Source: JBKJVQ01 sp046717125 (GTDB lineage: Bacteria > Pseudomonadota > Alphaproteobacteria > Rhizobiales > Methyloligellaceae). From it: a stretch of 15,949 nucleotides of DNA. Below the pieces are notes generated by a model that was given only the letters and a program-made list of their open reading frames with translations, did no database searches and was not told the DNA's origin. This document shows, piece after piece, positions 6,734-14,705 of this stretch. The position numbers and the translations under genes were made by a program. Every line of letters starts with the position of its first letter. Position 1 is the stretch's first letter. The stretch lies in contig JBKJVQ010000039.1 of assembly GCA_046717125.1 (NCBI GenBank), positions 1 to 15,949 of the forward strand, given 5' to 3'.

Positions 6734-7668
6734 GCGCCCGTCCTCTTGCTGCGCCGCTCGATCAGCGTGCCAACGCCATGAGCGGTGAACAGCTCCAGCA
6801 GGACCGCATGCGGCACACGCCCGTTCAGAATCACGACGCCTTCGACGCCGCCATCGACGACATCGATGCAGCTTTCGACTTTCGGGATCATGCCCCCCGA
6901 GATGGTCCCATCTTCGATCAGCGACCGCGCCTCCGGGATCGTCATGGATTCGATCAGGCGGCCGCTTTGGTCGAGAACGCCCGCCACATCGGTCAGGAGC
7001 AGAAGCCGTTTCGCCCTCATCGCGCAGGCGAGTGTCGCGGCGAACGTGTCGGCGTTGATGTTTAGCGTCTCGCCGTTCGATCCGAAGCCGATCGGCGCCA
7101 CGACAGGGATCAGGTCCGACTGGATCACAACATCGAGAATGTGCGGGTTGACGCGGACCGGCTCGCCCACGAAGCCGAGATCGACAGTGTGCTCATTGTC
7201 GGAGTCCGGATCGCGCTCGACCTTCTCGAGCTTGCGCGCGAGCATCAGGCCTGCGTCCTTGCCCGAGATGCCGACCGCCTTGCCGCCTTCGGCATTGATC
7301 GCCGCGACGATCTCTTTGTTGATCGAGCCGGCGAGGACCATCTCGACGATCTCGACCGTCGCCTGGTCCGTCACGCGCAAACCGCCCCGGAACTCCGACT
7401 TGATGTTCAGCCGGTCGAGCAGCCTGCCGATCTGCGGGCCGCCGCCATGCACGACGATCGGGTTCACGCCTGCCTGCTTGATCAGGACGATGTCGCGCGC
7501 GAACGTCCGGGCAAGCTCTGGATCGCCCATGGCATGGCCGCCATATTTGATGACGATGGTCTGGCGGTCATAGCGCTGCATGAAGGGCAGCGCTTCGGAC
7601 AATGTCGCCGCCTTTTGCAGCGCGATTGCGCGCAGTGCTTCGTTCCCCTCTTCGCGCGAATCATTCAT
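6730..7668 (-). CDS. argB: Acetylglutamate kinase
   Basis: Phosphorylates N-acetyl-L-glutamate in arginine synthesis; cytosolic amino-acid kinase fold. It is 312 aa. Phosphate-binding IKYGGHAMGD has Lys41, VVHGGGPQIG lies at 72-81, substrate-site RVTD near 100, LNINADTFAATLA and the nucleotide-site Lys in GGMIPKVESC. An extra N-terminal helix (AIALQKAATLSEALPFMQ, 14-31) is the type seen in hexameric, arginine-feedback-inhibited kinases, so end-product control is likely (family knowledge, not shown here). The start at ATG 7668 has only a poor ribosome site (ggcgggc). A TATAAG at about 7712-7717 on this strand may be part of its promoter, with no clear -35. It overlaps the HAD gene downstream. 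Confidence 0.96.
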   Translation of the reverse strand: MNDSREEGNEALRAIALQKAATLSEALPFMQRYDRQTIVIKYGGHAMGDPELARTFARDIVLIKQAGVNPIVVHGGGPQIGRLLDRLNIKSEFRGGLRVTDQATVEIVEMVLAGSINKEIVAAINAEGGKAVGISGKDAGLMLARKLEKVERDPDSDNEHTVDLGFVGEPVRVNPHILDVVIQSDLIPVVAPIGFGSNGETLNINADTFAATLACAMRAKRLLLLTDVAGVLDQSGRLIESMTIPEARSLIEDGTISGGMIPKVESCIDVVDGGVEGVVILNGRVPHAVLLELFTAHGVGTLIERRSKRTGA

Positions 7669-7797
7669 GCTGCCCGCCGCCGTGTCGTCGCATTACTGAA
7701 ATCGGCCGTCCTTATAGATCGTTTTCAGCCGAATGGGAGAGTGCAGACGCATCTTTCGGCCCGGCGCGAACTTTCCATGTTGCGACGCGTTGCTGCA

Positions 7798-7827
7798 TTG
7801 CAATCGTGCGGCGTTTGAAACTATAGA
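7798..7827 (+). promoter_or_regulatory. Candidate sigma-70 promoter of the secreted-protein gene
   Basis: TTGCAA at 7798-7803 and TATAGA at 7822-7827 are separated by 18 bases. A start a few bases later would leave a leader of about 20 bases before ATG 7856. The match is moderate, and other promoters in this 187-base divergent region are possible. Confidence 0.35.
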
Positions 7828-7855
7828 CGCGGGTGGCATCCGGGGACCTTATCTT

Positions 7856-8242
7856 ATGACCTTACTGGGCAGATTGGCGCTTGTTGCGGCCGCTATTGCA
7901 GCGATTCTGTTGACCACGGCGCACCCGACGGCGGCCGCGCCGCGCTGCGTACTGGCCGCGGGAACGCAGGACGGCGGCGACAAGCAGCGCGCGGTCGAAA
8001 AATCCCGCGCCACACTGGAAGAATCGATCCAGGCCGTGATGAAACAGTATGGCTGGAAGCGCGTCAGCGTTAGGCCCAAACGGGCCAAGCCCGATCCCTT
8101 GTTCAGGCTGGTCCGCACGGAGGTCAGGCCTGAATGGCTGCTGCCGCCGCCCGTCGTCTCCAAGCGCGCGTACACGGTCTGCTGGTCGGGTGTACAGTCG
8201 CCGGCCGTCTGCACCTCGGGCGCTATGGTGTGCCGGCAGTAG
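7856..8242 (+). CDS. Small secreted protein of unknown function, four cysteines
   Basis: I do not recognise a characterised family. The protein is 128 aa. The first 28 residues form a clear signal peptide (MTLLGRLALVAAAIAAILL, then AHPTAAA). The mature part begins PRCVLAAG, has a charged helix-like middle (EKSRATLEESIQAVMKQYG), a proline-rich stretch and a C-terminal block with CWSG, VCTSG and VCRQ. The four Cys in the mature part suggest two disulfides and a periplasmic or outside location. The frame is open upstream to 7733, but ATG 7856 is where the signal sequence begins. It is transcribed divergently from argB and ends 3 bases before the yihA stop on the other strand. Confidence 0.72.
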   Translation: MTLLGRLALVAAAIAAILLTTAHPTAAAPRCVLAAGTQDGGDKQRAVEKSRATLEESIQAVMKQYGWKRVSVRPKRAKPDPLFRLVRTEVRPEWLLPPPVVSKRAYTVCWSGVQSPAVCTSGAMVCRQ

Positions 8243-8245
8243 GTG

Positions 8246-8893
8246 CTATCGCGCCGTTGGCGCCGCGAGCGCGGCGCGCAGCTCTGCCAGCCCGTCGCCC
8301 GTCTCCGACGAGGTGACGATCAACTCGGGATGGGCGGCCGGGTGCTTCGAGAGTTCGTTTTCTGTCGCTGCAATTATGGCCTCAAGCTCGCTGCGCTTCG
8401 GCTTGTCAGCCTTGGTCAGCACCGCCTGATAGGATTGAGCGGCGGCGTCGAGTAACGCCATTGTCGCCCGGTCGTTCTCCTTGATCCCGTGCCGCGCATC
8501 GATCAGCAACACGACGCGGGCCAGCCCCGGCCGGCTCTTGAGGTAATCCTCGATCAGCCGGTTCCAGCCGGCGACTTGGCCTTTCGGCGCTTTCGCATAG
8601 CCATAGCCCGGCATGTCGACGATGGTCAGCGCGCCGTTCCCCAGATCGAAGAAGTTCAGCTCGCGCGTGCGCCCGGGCGTGTTCGATGCGCGGGCAAGAT
8701 TCTTGCGGTGCAGGAGCGCGTTGATCAGGCTCGACTTGCCGACATTCGAGCGCCCCGCAAACGCGACCTCGACGCCGTGCGCGGGCGGCAGGTCGGCGAT
8801 GCGCACCACGCCTTTGATGAATTCCGCGGGCCGCCGGAACAGCCAGTCGCCATGCGCCAGCAAATCATCGGCTGTTGCGTGCGATCCACCCAC
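8246..8893 (-). CDS. yihA: Ribosome-biogenesis GTP-binding protein YihA/YsxC (EngB)
   Basis: Essential-type small GTPase that helps assemble the large ribosomal subunit in the cytosol; 215 aa. All G motifs are visible: G1 GRSNVGKSS (47-55), G2 around NTPGRTR (71-77), G3 DMPGYG (93-98), G4 TKAD (160-163), G5 TSSE (194-197). FAGRSNVGKSSLINAL and KAPKGQVAGWNRLIEDYL are typical of the family. The start used is GTG 8893; a TTG at 8863 is also possible, and neither has a good ribosome site. It lies 127 bases after yidC, with a dispersed repeat between them, and is convergent with the secreted-protein gene. Confidence 0.94.
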   Translation of the reverse strand: MGGSHATADDLLAHGDWLFRRPAEFIKGVVRIADLPPAHGVEVAFAGRSNVGKSSLINALLHRKNLARASNTPGRTRELNFFDLGNGALTIVDMPGYGYAKAPKGQVAGWNRLIEDYLKSRPGLARVVLLIDARHGIKENDRATMALLDAAAQSYQAVLTKADKPKRSELEAIIAATENELSKHPAAHPELIVTSSETGDGLAELRAALAAPTAR

Positions 8894-8904
8894 CGACGTT
8901 ACCG

Positions 8905-8995
8905 CGCGTCATGGCCGGGCTTGTCCCGGCCATCCACGGGCTTCTTGTCGAATGATCGAAGCCGTGCATACCCGGCACGGAGGCCGCGTATGACG
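8905..8995. repeat. Dispersed rhizobial-type extragenic repeat
   Basis: The left end, cgtcatggccgggcttgtcc and cggccatccacgg, contains a perfect 9-bp hairpin (atggccggg 8911-8919, cccggccat 8925-8933). The right end (about 8966-8995, catacccggcacgg and cgtatgacga) is a degraded inverted copy of the left end. Translating it gives HGRACPGHPR and, on the other strand, DKPGHD, peptide strings that I know as spurious ORF products from repeats of Bradyrhizobium-like genomes. It lies between yidC and yihA. Confidence 0.75.
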
Positions 8996-9020
8996 AAAAG
9001 CGTGATAGCCGCGAACCGCA

Positions 9021-10871
9021 TCAAGGCTTCCCTGAATCTTCGGCCTTTTTCTTGATGCCGATATTCTCGAACAGCGTTACCTCGACGCCGTTGCGCGCCA
9101 TGATGAACCATTGCTGCGCGATGGATAGAAGGTTGTTCCACGCCCAGTAGATCACGAGACCCGCAGGGAACGTCGCAAGAAGGAACGTGAACACAAACGG
9201 CATCCAGCCGAAAATCTTCTGCTGCACGGGATCGGGCGGCGGCGGGTTCAGCTTCATCTGCACCCACATCGTCACACCCATGACGATCGGCCAAACGCCA
9301 ACGAGCAGCAGATGGCCGATCAGGGGCACGGAACCCGGGTCCCAGGGAATAAGGCCGAACAGGTTGAAGATGGTCGTCGGATCGGGGGCGGACAGGTCCT
9401 GGATCCAGCCGAAGAACGGCGCATGCCGCATTTCGATGGTGACGTAGAGAACCTTGTAGAGCGCGAAAAAGATCGGGATCTGGACGAGAATCGGCAGGCA
9501 GCCCGAAGCCGGGTTGACCTGCTCCTTCTTGTACATCTCCATCATCGCCTGCTGCTGGCGCACCTTGTCGTCAGAATAGCGCTCCTTGATGCGCTGCATT
9601 TCCGGCGCAAGCTTCTTCATCTTCGACATCGCCACGTAGGATTTGTTGGCGAGCGGGAACAGGATCAGCTTGATGATGACCGTCACGATCAGGATCGAGA
9701 CACCGAAATTGCCGACCAGCTTGAAGAAGAAATCGAGCGCGTAGAACAGGGGCTTGGTCAGGAAATAAAACCAGCCCCAATCAATCAGGAGATCGAAACT
9801 GGGAATGCCAAGCGTCTCCTGGTAGGCGTCGATCCTGTCGACCTCCTTGGCGCCGGCGAAGGCGCGGCTCTCGACCGACCCGGTGGCGCCGGCGGCGATG
9901 CTGAGGGGCGCGAGCAGATAGTCGGTCTGATAGCGCTGCGATGCGCCGCCGACGCCCGAGATGCGGGCCGCGAAAGTCTGGCCCTGCGGCGGAATGACAA
10001 CCGTGGCCCAATACTTGTCGGTGATGCCCAGCCAGCCGCCGCGCAGGTTCGGCGCATTGACGGGATCCTCAATCGCCTCGGTATAGTCGATTTCACGCAG
10101 ATTGGCTTTGCCATCCGAGCCGACCAGCACCCCGATCGCCCCTTCATGCAGCACGTAGACGCCTTCGACGGGTGGATGGCCGTAACGCGAGATCAGCGCA
10201 TAAGGATGCAGCGTAACGGCCTGCGCGCCCTTGTTCTCGACCTCCTGCCTCACGGTGAACATGGCGTTCCGGTCGACCGAGATCGTGCGGCGGAAAATCA
10301 GGGCCCCGCCATTGTCCCAGACAAGCGTGACGGGCTGGTCGGGCGTCAGCGTACCCGCGCCCTCGCTGCGCCATTCGGTATCCGGGCCGGGCAGCGCCAC
10401 GCTCGCGCCGGCATCCGGGACAAAACCGTGCTCGACATAGTACGCGTTCGGCGCACCGACCGGAGACAGCAGCACGACGTTCGGGCTGTTGTCGGCGACT
10501 GTCTGCCGGTACTGCTTCAGCACGACGTCGTCGATGCGGGCGCCTTTCAGCGCAATCGAACCGCGAATGTCCTGCGTATCGATTGGCACGCGTGGACTTG
10601 CGGTAAGCGCCTCCTCACGCGTCTGCGCGGCGGACCCGGGCGCGGCCGGGGCCTGTGCGCCTTGCTGCGGCTGCGGCGCGCCCCCGCCGGGCTGCGGCGG
10701 CGCGCTGTCCTGGGCCGGGCGCGGCGTCGCGGGGTCACGCTGCTGTAGTGAGTGCTCCTGTTTGGCGCGCTCTTCCTCCACATGCGGCACGGCGAAGAAA
10801 TACTGCCATCCCACCAGCACCATGACGGACAGGACGATGGCGAGCAGGAAGTTGCGGTTGTTCTCGTCCAT
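9021..10871 (-). CDS. yidC: Membrane protein insertase YidC
   Basis: Inserts and folds inner-membrane proteins, alone or with SecYEG. It is 616 aa, the long Gram-negative form. The N-terminal helix (NFLLAIVLSVMVLVGWQYFF, about 7-26) is followed by a Pro/Gln/Ala-rich linker (about 35-85), a large periplasmic domain (about 85-355) and the conserved five-helix core (about 360-600). The core has GNFGVSILIVTVIIKLILFP, a coiled cytoplasmic loop with MKKLAPEMQRIKERY, and GCLPILVQIPIFFALYKVL. The groove position that is Arg366 in E. coli is Lys401 here, a conservative change. The C-terminus carries a short basic tail. It starts at ATG 10871, 48 bases after rnpA; no yidD lies between them. Confidence 0.97.
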   Translation of the reverse strand: MDENNRNFLLAIVLSVMVLVGWQYFFAVPHVEEERAKQEHSLQQRDPATPRPAQDSAPPQPGGGAPQPQQGAQAPAAPGSAAQTREEALTASPRVPIDTQDIRGSIALKGARIDDVVLKQYRQTVADNSPNVVLLSPVGAPNAYYVEHGFVPDAGASVALPGPDTEWRSEGAGTLTPDQPVTLVWDNGGALIFRRTISVDRNAMFTVRQEVENKGAQAVTLHPYALISRYGHPPVEGVYVLHEGAIGVLVGSDGKANLREIDYTEAIEDPVNAPNLRGGWLGITDKYWATVVIPPQGQTFAARISGVGGASQRYQTDYLLAPLSIAAGATGSVESRAFAGAKEVDRIDAYQETLGIPSFDLLIDWGWFYFLTKPLFYALDFFFKLVGNFGVSILIVTVIIKLILFPLANKSYVAMSKMKKLAPEMQRIKERYSDDKVRQQQAMMEMYKKEQVNPASGCLPILVQIPIFFALYKVLYVTIEMRHAPFFGWIQDLSAPDPTTIFNLFGLIPWDPGSVPLIGHLLLVGVWPIVMGVTMWVQMKLNPPPPDPVQQKIFGWMPFVFTFLLATFPAGLVIYWAWNNLLSIAQQWFIMARNGVEVTLFENIGIKKKAEDSGKP

Positions 10872-10919
10872 GATCCGGTCCGGAAGCGACGGCTTAGGGG
10901 ATTCCCGCGCAGCGGAAGT

Positions 10920-11258
10920 TCAAGTGGAGCTCCCAACCCCGGTCGAGCGAGGCTCCTGCCGGTGCACTTTTTGCAGCGCGACGCGGAAATCGTCGAGCAA
11001 CGCGGCGAAGGGCCGTTTTAGCGTGCCCTCACGCGCGATCAACACATAATCGTAGCCGGGTTTGGCATCGCGCGAAGCCAAATGCCGCACCAGCGCGCGC
11101 AGACGCCGCTTCGCGCGGTTGCGCACCACCGCCCCTCCGAGCTTGCGTGTGGCCGTAAATCCGAAGCGGGCGACAATGATATCCGCCGCGTCCTGTGCCG
11201 GGCGCGGCCGCGCCTGCAGCACGAAACCGGGCATCGGCGCATGCCGGCCTTTGGCCAC
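10920..11258 (-). CDS. rnpA: Ribonuclease P protein component (N-terminus uncertain)
   Basis: Protein subunit that helps the RNase P RNA remove the 5' leader of precursor tRNAs. The central basic helix with the RNR signature is clear: GGAVVRNRAKRRLRALVRH (Arg46-Asn47-Arg48 from GTG), with FGFTATRKLG before it and YDYVLIAREG after it. The first usual start codon is GTG 11258 (112 aa), but the same frame upstream reads IGKLTRRAEFLSVAKGR, the conserved N-terminal helix of the family, so the real protein almost certainly starts earlier. No ATG, GTG or TTG exists in that frame back to the TGA at 11468-11466; an ATC at 11294-11292 is a candidate unusual start. The gene lies between rpmH and yidC. 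Confidence 0.85.
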   Translation of the reverse strand: MAKGRHAPMPGFVLQARPRPAQDAADIIVARFGFTATRKLGGAVVRNRAKRRLRALVRHLASRDAKPGYDYVLIAREGTLKRPFAALLDDFRVALQKVHRQEPRSTGVGSST

Positions 11259-11334
11259 GCTCAGAAATTCAGCGCGGCGCGTGAGCTTGCCGATCGGCGT
11301 CCGGTCGGAAGGCTGGTTGGGGGCCTGCGTCGAT

Positions 11335-11469
11335 TTAGGCGGAAAGGCGCTTACGGCCCGCGGCGCGTCTGCGCGCGAGCACCTTGCGTCCGCCCTTGGT
11401 TGCGAGCCGGGCGCGAAATCCGTGCCGCCGCTTGCGCACGAGCCGGCTCGGCTGATAGGTCCTCTTCAC
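11335..11469 (-). CDS. rpmH: Large ribosomal subunit protein bL34
   Basis: Ribosomal protein of 44 aa, rich in Arg and Lys. The sequence begins (M)KRTYQPSRLVRKRRHGFRA, continues with RLATKGGRKVLARRRAAGRK and ends RLSA, almost the family consensus. The start is GTG at 11469-11467 with ggag 7 bases upstream; the stop is TAA 11337-11335. It is the first gene of the rpmH-rnpA-yidC-yihA unit. The conserved N-terminal part of rnpA begins about 40 bases downstream of its stop. Confidence 0.97.
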   Translation of the reverse strand: MKRTYQPSRLVRKRRHGFRARLATKGGRKVLARRRAAGRKRLSA

Positions 11470-11561
11470 GTCAATGCTCCGTCGCTCTTCCGCCGGCGGC
11501 GTCTTCCGCGCCCACGAAAAGTTGCATCCGTTGTCTGCCGATAACGGGGAATTATGGCGTG

Positions 11562-11591
11562 CTTATAGCGGCGGCGTTGCCGAAACGTCAA
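11562..11591 (-). promoter_or_regulatory. Likely promoter of rpmH
   Basis: On the minus strand TTGACG (11591-11586) and TATAAG (11567-11562) are separated by 18 bases, a good sigma-70 pair. Transcription from about 11555 would give a leader of about 85 bases before the rpmH GTG. Confidence 0.55.
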
Positions 11592-11639
11592 TTCACGCCT
11601 TGCGTATCGGTGTCGCACGCCCGAGAGGATGGTCAGGCC

Positions 11640-13055
11640 ATGGCGAAGCTGACACCCGATCTTTGCGTCATCGGCGCGGGTTCCGGTGGGCTGACAGTGG
11701 CGGCCGCGGCGGCGCAGCTCGGGCTTTCGGTCGTGCTCGTCGAAAAGTCACTGATGGGCGGCGACTGCCTGAATTACGGCTGCGTGCCGTCGAAAGCGCT
11801 TCTTGCTTCGGCCAAGCGCGCCCAACAGGTGCGCAATGCTTCCGATTTCGGGATCGAAGCCGATCCACCCCGAACCGACTGGGATGCCGCTCGCGGCCGC
11901 GTCAGGCGCGTCATCGCCGAGATCGAACCGAACGATTCCGTCGCTCGATTCGAGGGGCTGGGCGTGCGCGTCATCAAGGCGGAAGCGTTCTTCGCAGGCC
12001 CCGAAACGCTGGTTGCGGGCGAGCATGAGATCGAGGCCTGGCGCTTCATCGTTGCGGCGGGCTCGGAACCGGCGGTACCGCCGATCGAAGGCATCGGGGC
12101 GACACCCTACCTGACCAACGAAACACTCTTCTCGATAGAGGAGCCAGTCGGTCACCTGATCATTGTCGGGGGCGGGCCGATCGGCATGGAAATGGCGCAG
12201 GCGCACCGCCGTCTCGGCGCGGCGGTGACCGTGATCGAGGCCGAGAGGCCGCTCGCCAAGGACGATGCCGAGCTTGCGAACATCGTCGTCAGGCGGCTCG
12301 AACGCGAGGGCGTCGCACTGATCTACCCCGCAAAGGTCGAGCGCGTTGCGAGGGACGACGACGGTGTCGCCGTCGCGATCGCGGGCGAAGGCGGAATACA
12401 AGAGGTGGCGGGCACGCATCTCCTCCTCGCCACCGGGCGCAAATACGATTTTTCCGCGCTCGGCCTCGATGCGGCTGGAGTGCGCCACGGCAAAAACGGG
12501 ATCGAGGTCAACGACTATCTGCAGACCGCCAACCGCCGCATCTACGCCATCGGCGACGCGATCGGGCGGGCGCAGTTCACCCATGCGGCAGGCTACCAGG
12601 CCGGCATCGCGATCCGGAACATCGTCTTCCGGCTCTGGTCGAAGGCAAACGCGGCCATGCCGCATGTCACCTACTGCGATCCCGAGCTCGCGCAGGTCGG
12701 CCTGACCGAGGACGAGGCTCGCAAAAAGGGCCTCAAGTTCGGCATATTGCGCGCAGGCTTCTCCGAGAACGACCGCGGCCACACGGATGGCGAGACGGAG
12801 GGGCACATCAAGCTGATCACCAAGGGCGGAAAGCTGATCGGCGCCGGGATCGTCGGCGCCCATGCCGGAGAGCTGATCGCGCCTTACGCGCTGATGATCG
12901 CTAAAGGCCTGAAAATCCGTGATCTGGCGGGTCTCGTCCTGCCTTATCCCACCCTGTCCGAGACCGGCAGGAAAGCGGCGGTTTCAGCCTATTTGCCTGT
13001 GTTGACGAGTCCCTGGCTGAGGCGCATCATCCGCGCCTTGCGATCCTTGGGCTGA
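11640..13055 (+). CDS. MerA-like FAD/NAD(P)-dependent disulfide oxidoreductase
   Basis: Class I pyridine nucleotide-disulfide oxidoreductase of 471 aa. FAD motif GAGSGG (12-17), redox pair GGDCLNYGCVPSK with Cys43/Cys48, NAD(P) motif VGGGPIGMEMA (176-186), second FAD motif RRIYAIGDAIG, then the dimerisation domain with VTYCDPELAQVGLTEDEA. The position of the catalytic His in lipoamide dehydrogenases (HPTLxE) is Tyr436 in YPTLSE; a Tyr there is usual in mercuric reductase-like members. It lacks an N-terminal metal-binding domain and the C-terminal vicinal cysteine pair of true MerA, so mercury reduction is not supported; the substrate is unknown. The ATG at 11640 follows gagagg, and the frame upstream to 11082 (antisense to rnpA/rpmH) is not coding. 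A histidine kinase gene follows 46 bases later. Confidence 0.88.
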   Translation: MAKLTPDLCVIGAGSGGLTVAAAAAQLGLSVVLVEKSLMGGDCLNYGCVPSKALLASAKRAQQVRNASDFGIEADPPRTDWDAARGRVRRVIAEIEPNDSVARFEGLGVRVIKAEAFFAGPETLVAGEHEIEAWRFIVAAGSEPAVPPIEGIGATPYLTNETLFSIEEPVGHLIIVGGGPIGMEMAQAHRRLGAAVTVIEAERPLAKDDAELANIVVRRLEREGVALIYPAKVERVARDDDGVAVAIAGEGGIQEVAGTHLLLATGRKYDFSALGLDAAGVRHGKNGIEVNDYLQTANRRIYAIGDAIGRAQFTHAAGYQAGIAIRNIVFRLWSKANAAMPHVTYCDPELAQVGLTEDEARKKGLKFGILRAGFSENDRGHTDGETEGHIKLITKGGKLIGAGIVGAHAGELIAPYALMIAKGLKIRDLAGLVLPYPTLSETGRKAAVSAYLPVLTSPWLRRIIRALRSLG

Positions 13056-13101
13056 CCGGATTCTGTGTCCGTGTGGCCATCGCACCCAGCGGGGGCCTTC
13101 C

Positions 13102-14574
13102 TTGACCGCCGAAACCGAGAAGCGACGCGGCGCCGATGCGCCTTCCGATCACGCCCGGAAGCTCGGCATGAGCCTCTCCGCCAAGCTCCTGTTGCTGACC
13201 GTCGTCTTCGTGATGCTCGCCGAAATTCTGGTGTTCGTGCCGTCGGTCGCGAATTTCCGCTACAACTGGCTGATAGAGCGGCTGAACGCCGCCCAGATCG
13301 CTTCGCTCGCCGCCGAGGCCTCGCCCGACAAGCAGGTGCCCGAAACGCTCCGCCGCGAACTGCTCGAGACCGCACAGGTGCAGGCCGTTGCGGTGAAGCG
13401 CGAGCAGTCGCGCCGACTGATCCTCGCCCCCGACGGGCCGATCGGCATCGACGAATATTTCGACCTCAGGACCAACAGCGCGCCCGGCCTGATGTGGGAC
13501 GCGCTCGGCGTGTTCGCGCAATCTGCGCCGCGCACGATCCGCGTCATCGGTGAGACCGGCTTCCGGCGCGGCGAGTTCGTCGAAGTCGTGATGAGCGAAG
13601 CGCCGCTCCGCACGGCCATGATGCAGTTCGCGTTCAATATTCTTGCCCTCTCGATCTTCATTTCGCTGATCACCGCGGCGCTGGTTTATGTTGCCTTGAA
13701 TGCGCTGTTCGTGCGGCCCATACGCCGGCTAAGCGCGAACATGCTGCGCTTTGGCGAGGCGCCGGAGGACCCCAGTCGCGTGGTCGCGACGAGCGAGCGC
13801 GGCGACGAAATCGGCATGGCGGAGCGGCGGCTCGCGCAGATGCAGATCGAGCTCGCGGACATGTTGAACCAGAAGTCGCGGCTTGCCGCGCTGGGTCTCG
13901 CCGTCGCCAAGATCAATCACGATCTGCGCAATATGCTCTCGACGGCGCAGCTTATTTCGGATCGGCTGAGCGTGTCGAAGGACCCTATGGTCCAGCGGTT
14001 CGCGCCCAAGCTTCTGGCGGCGCTGGACCGCGCGATACGCCTGTGCGGCGACAGCCTGAAATACGGCGCGGCGCGCGAGCCCGGACCGCGCCGCGCGCGC
14101 TTTCATCTGCGTCCACTGGCAGAAGAGGTTGGCGAAAGCCTCGGCCTTGCGGAAGGGTCGGGCGTGCATTTTGCAATCGAGATGGCGGCGGACGTCGAGA
14201 TCGAGGCCGACCGGGACCAGATTTTCCGTGTCCTGAGCAATCTTGCGCGCAACGGCCGCGACGCGGTGATCGGCGAGAACCGGCTCGGCCGCGGCGAGAT
14301 CGTGCTCTCGGCCGACCGCGTCAAAGGCGGCGTCACGATCCAATTGCGCGATACCGGGCCCGGCGTTCCGGAGAAGGCGCAAACGCATCTATTCGATCCC
14401 TTCCAGGGCTCCACCCGTGCGGGCGGAACCGGCCTTGGTCTCGCCATCGCCGCGGAACTCGTCGAGGCGCATCAGGGTGAGATCGCGCTCATCGACAACG
14501 AGGGCGGGGCGACCTTCGAAATCCGCATCCCCGACAGTGTGATCGATCTGAGCCGCCGGCGACGCGCGGGATAG
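13102..14574 (+). CDS. Membrane sensor histidine kinase with HAMP domain
   Basis: Sensor kinase of 490 aa. TM1 is at about 25-47 (AKLLLLTVVFVMLAEILVF), an extracytoplasmic sensor at about 48-172, TM2 at about 175-200, HAMP at about 204-257 (RPIRRLSANMLRF), then the dimerisation/phosphoacceptor helix with His273 in KINHDLRNML. The ATPase domain has N-box NLARNGRDAV (Asn384), G1 DTGPGVPE (Asp417), F-box LFDPFQGS and G2 GTGLGLAIA. All catalytic motifs are present; Gly385 stands where Ala is usual after the N-box Asn. The start is TTG 13102 with weak signals; ATG 13168 (MSLSAKLLLL) is an alternative. No response regulator gene is in the window. It probably forms a unit with the oxidoreductase gene upstream. 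Confidence 0.9.
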   Translation: MTAETEKRRGADAPSDHARKLGMSLSAKLLLLTVVFVMLAEILVFVPSVANFRYNWLIERLNAAQIASLAAEASPDKQVPETLRRELLETAQVQAVAVKREQSRRLILAPDGPIGIDEYFDLRTNSAPGLMWDALGVFAQSAPRTIRVIGETGFRRGEFVEVVMSEAPLRTAMMQFAFNILALSIFISLITAALVYVALNALFVRPIRRLSANMLRFGEAPEDPSRVVATSERGDEIGMAERRLAQMQIELADMLNQKSRLAALGLAVAKINHDLRNMLSTAQLISDRLSVSKDPMVQRFAPKLLAALDRAIRLCGDSLKYGAAREPGPRRARFHLRPLAEEVGESLGLAEGSGVHFAIEMAADVEIEADRDQIFRVLSNLARNGRDAVIGENRLGRGEIVLSADRVKGGVTIQLRDTGPGVPEKAQTHLFDPFQGSTRAGGTGLGLAIAAELVEAHQGEIALIDNEGGATFEIRIPDSVIDLSRRRRAG

Positions 14575-14705
14575 GCGCGCGGTTACGATTGGCCGCGACG
14601 CCCTGCTTGCCAATGCGGTGCCAAGCCCTTAGTTAGGTCGCATCCGCCAGCGCATGCTAATCTCGGCCTCTGCGCGCCGCCCGCATCTTCGCGGTCGTTA
14701 AAGAT

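Noticed and set aside
8489..9055. Plus-strand open frame of 188 codons ending near the yidC stop
   Set aside because: Mostly antisense to yihA; the remainder is translation of the dispersed repeat at 8905-8995.
9312..10748. Open frame of 478 codons on the plus strand
   Set aside because: It is wholly antisense to yidC; its Arg/Asp/His-rich composition is the usual shadow of a GC-rich gene, with no motifs.
11082..11639. N-terminal extension of the flavoprotein reading frame
   Set aside because: It runs antisense to rnpA and rpmH; the FAD-binding domain begins properly just after ATG 11640.
11748..12863. Open frame of 371 codons on the minus strand
   Set aside because: Antisense shadow of the flavoprotein gene, which has full catalytic motifs; no domain resemblance on this strand.
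11640..13055. Annotation as mercuric reductase or dihydrolipoamide dehydrogenase
   Set aside because: It lacks the MerA N-terminal metal domain and C-terminal Cys pair, and has Tyr in place of the Lpd catalytic His.
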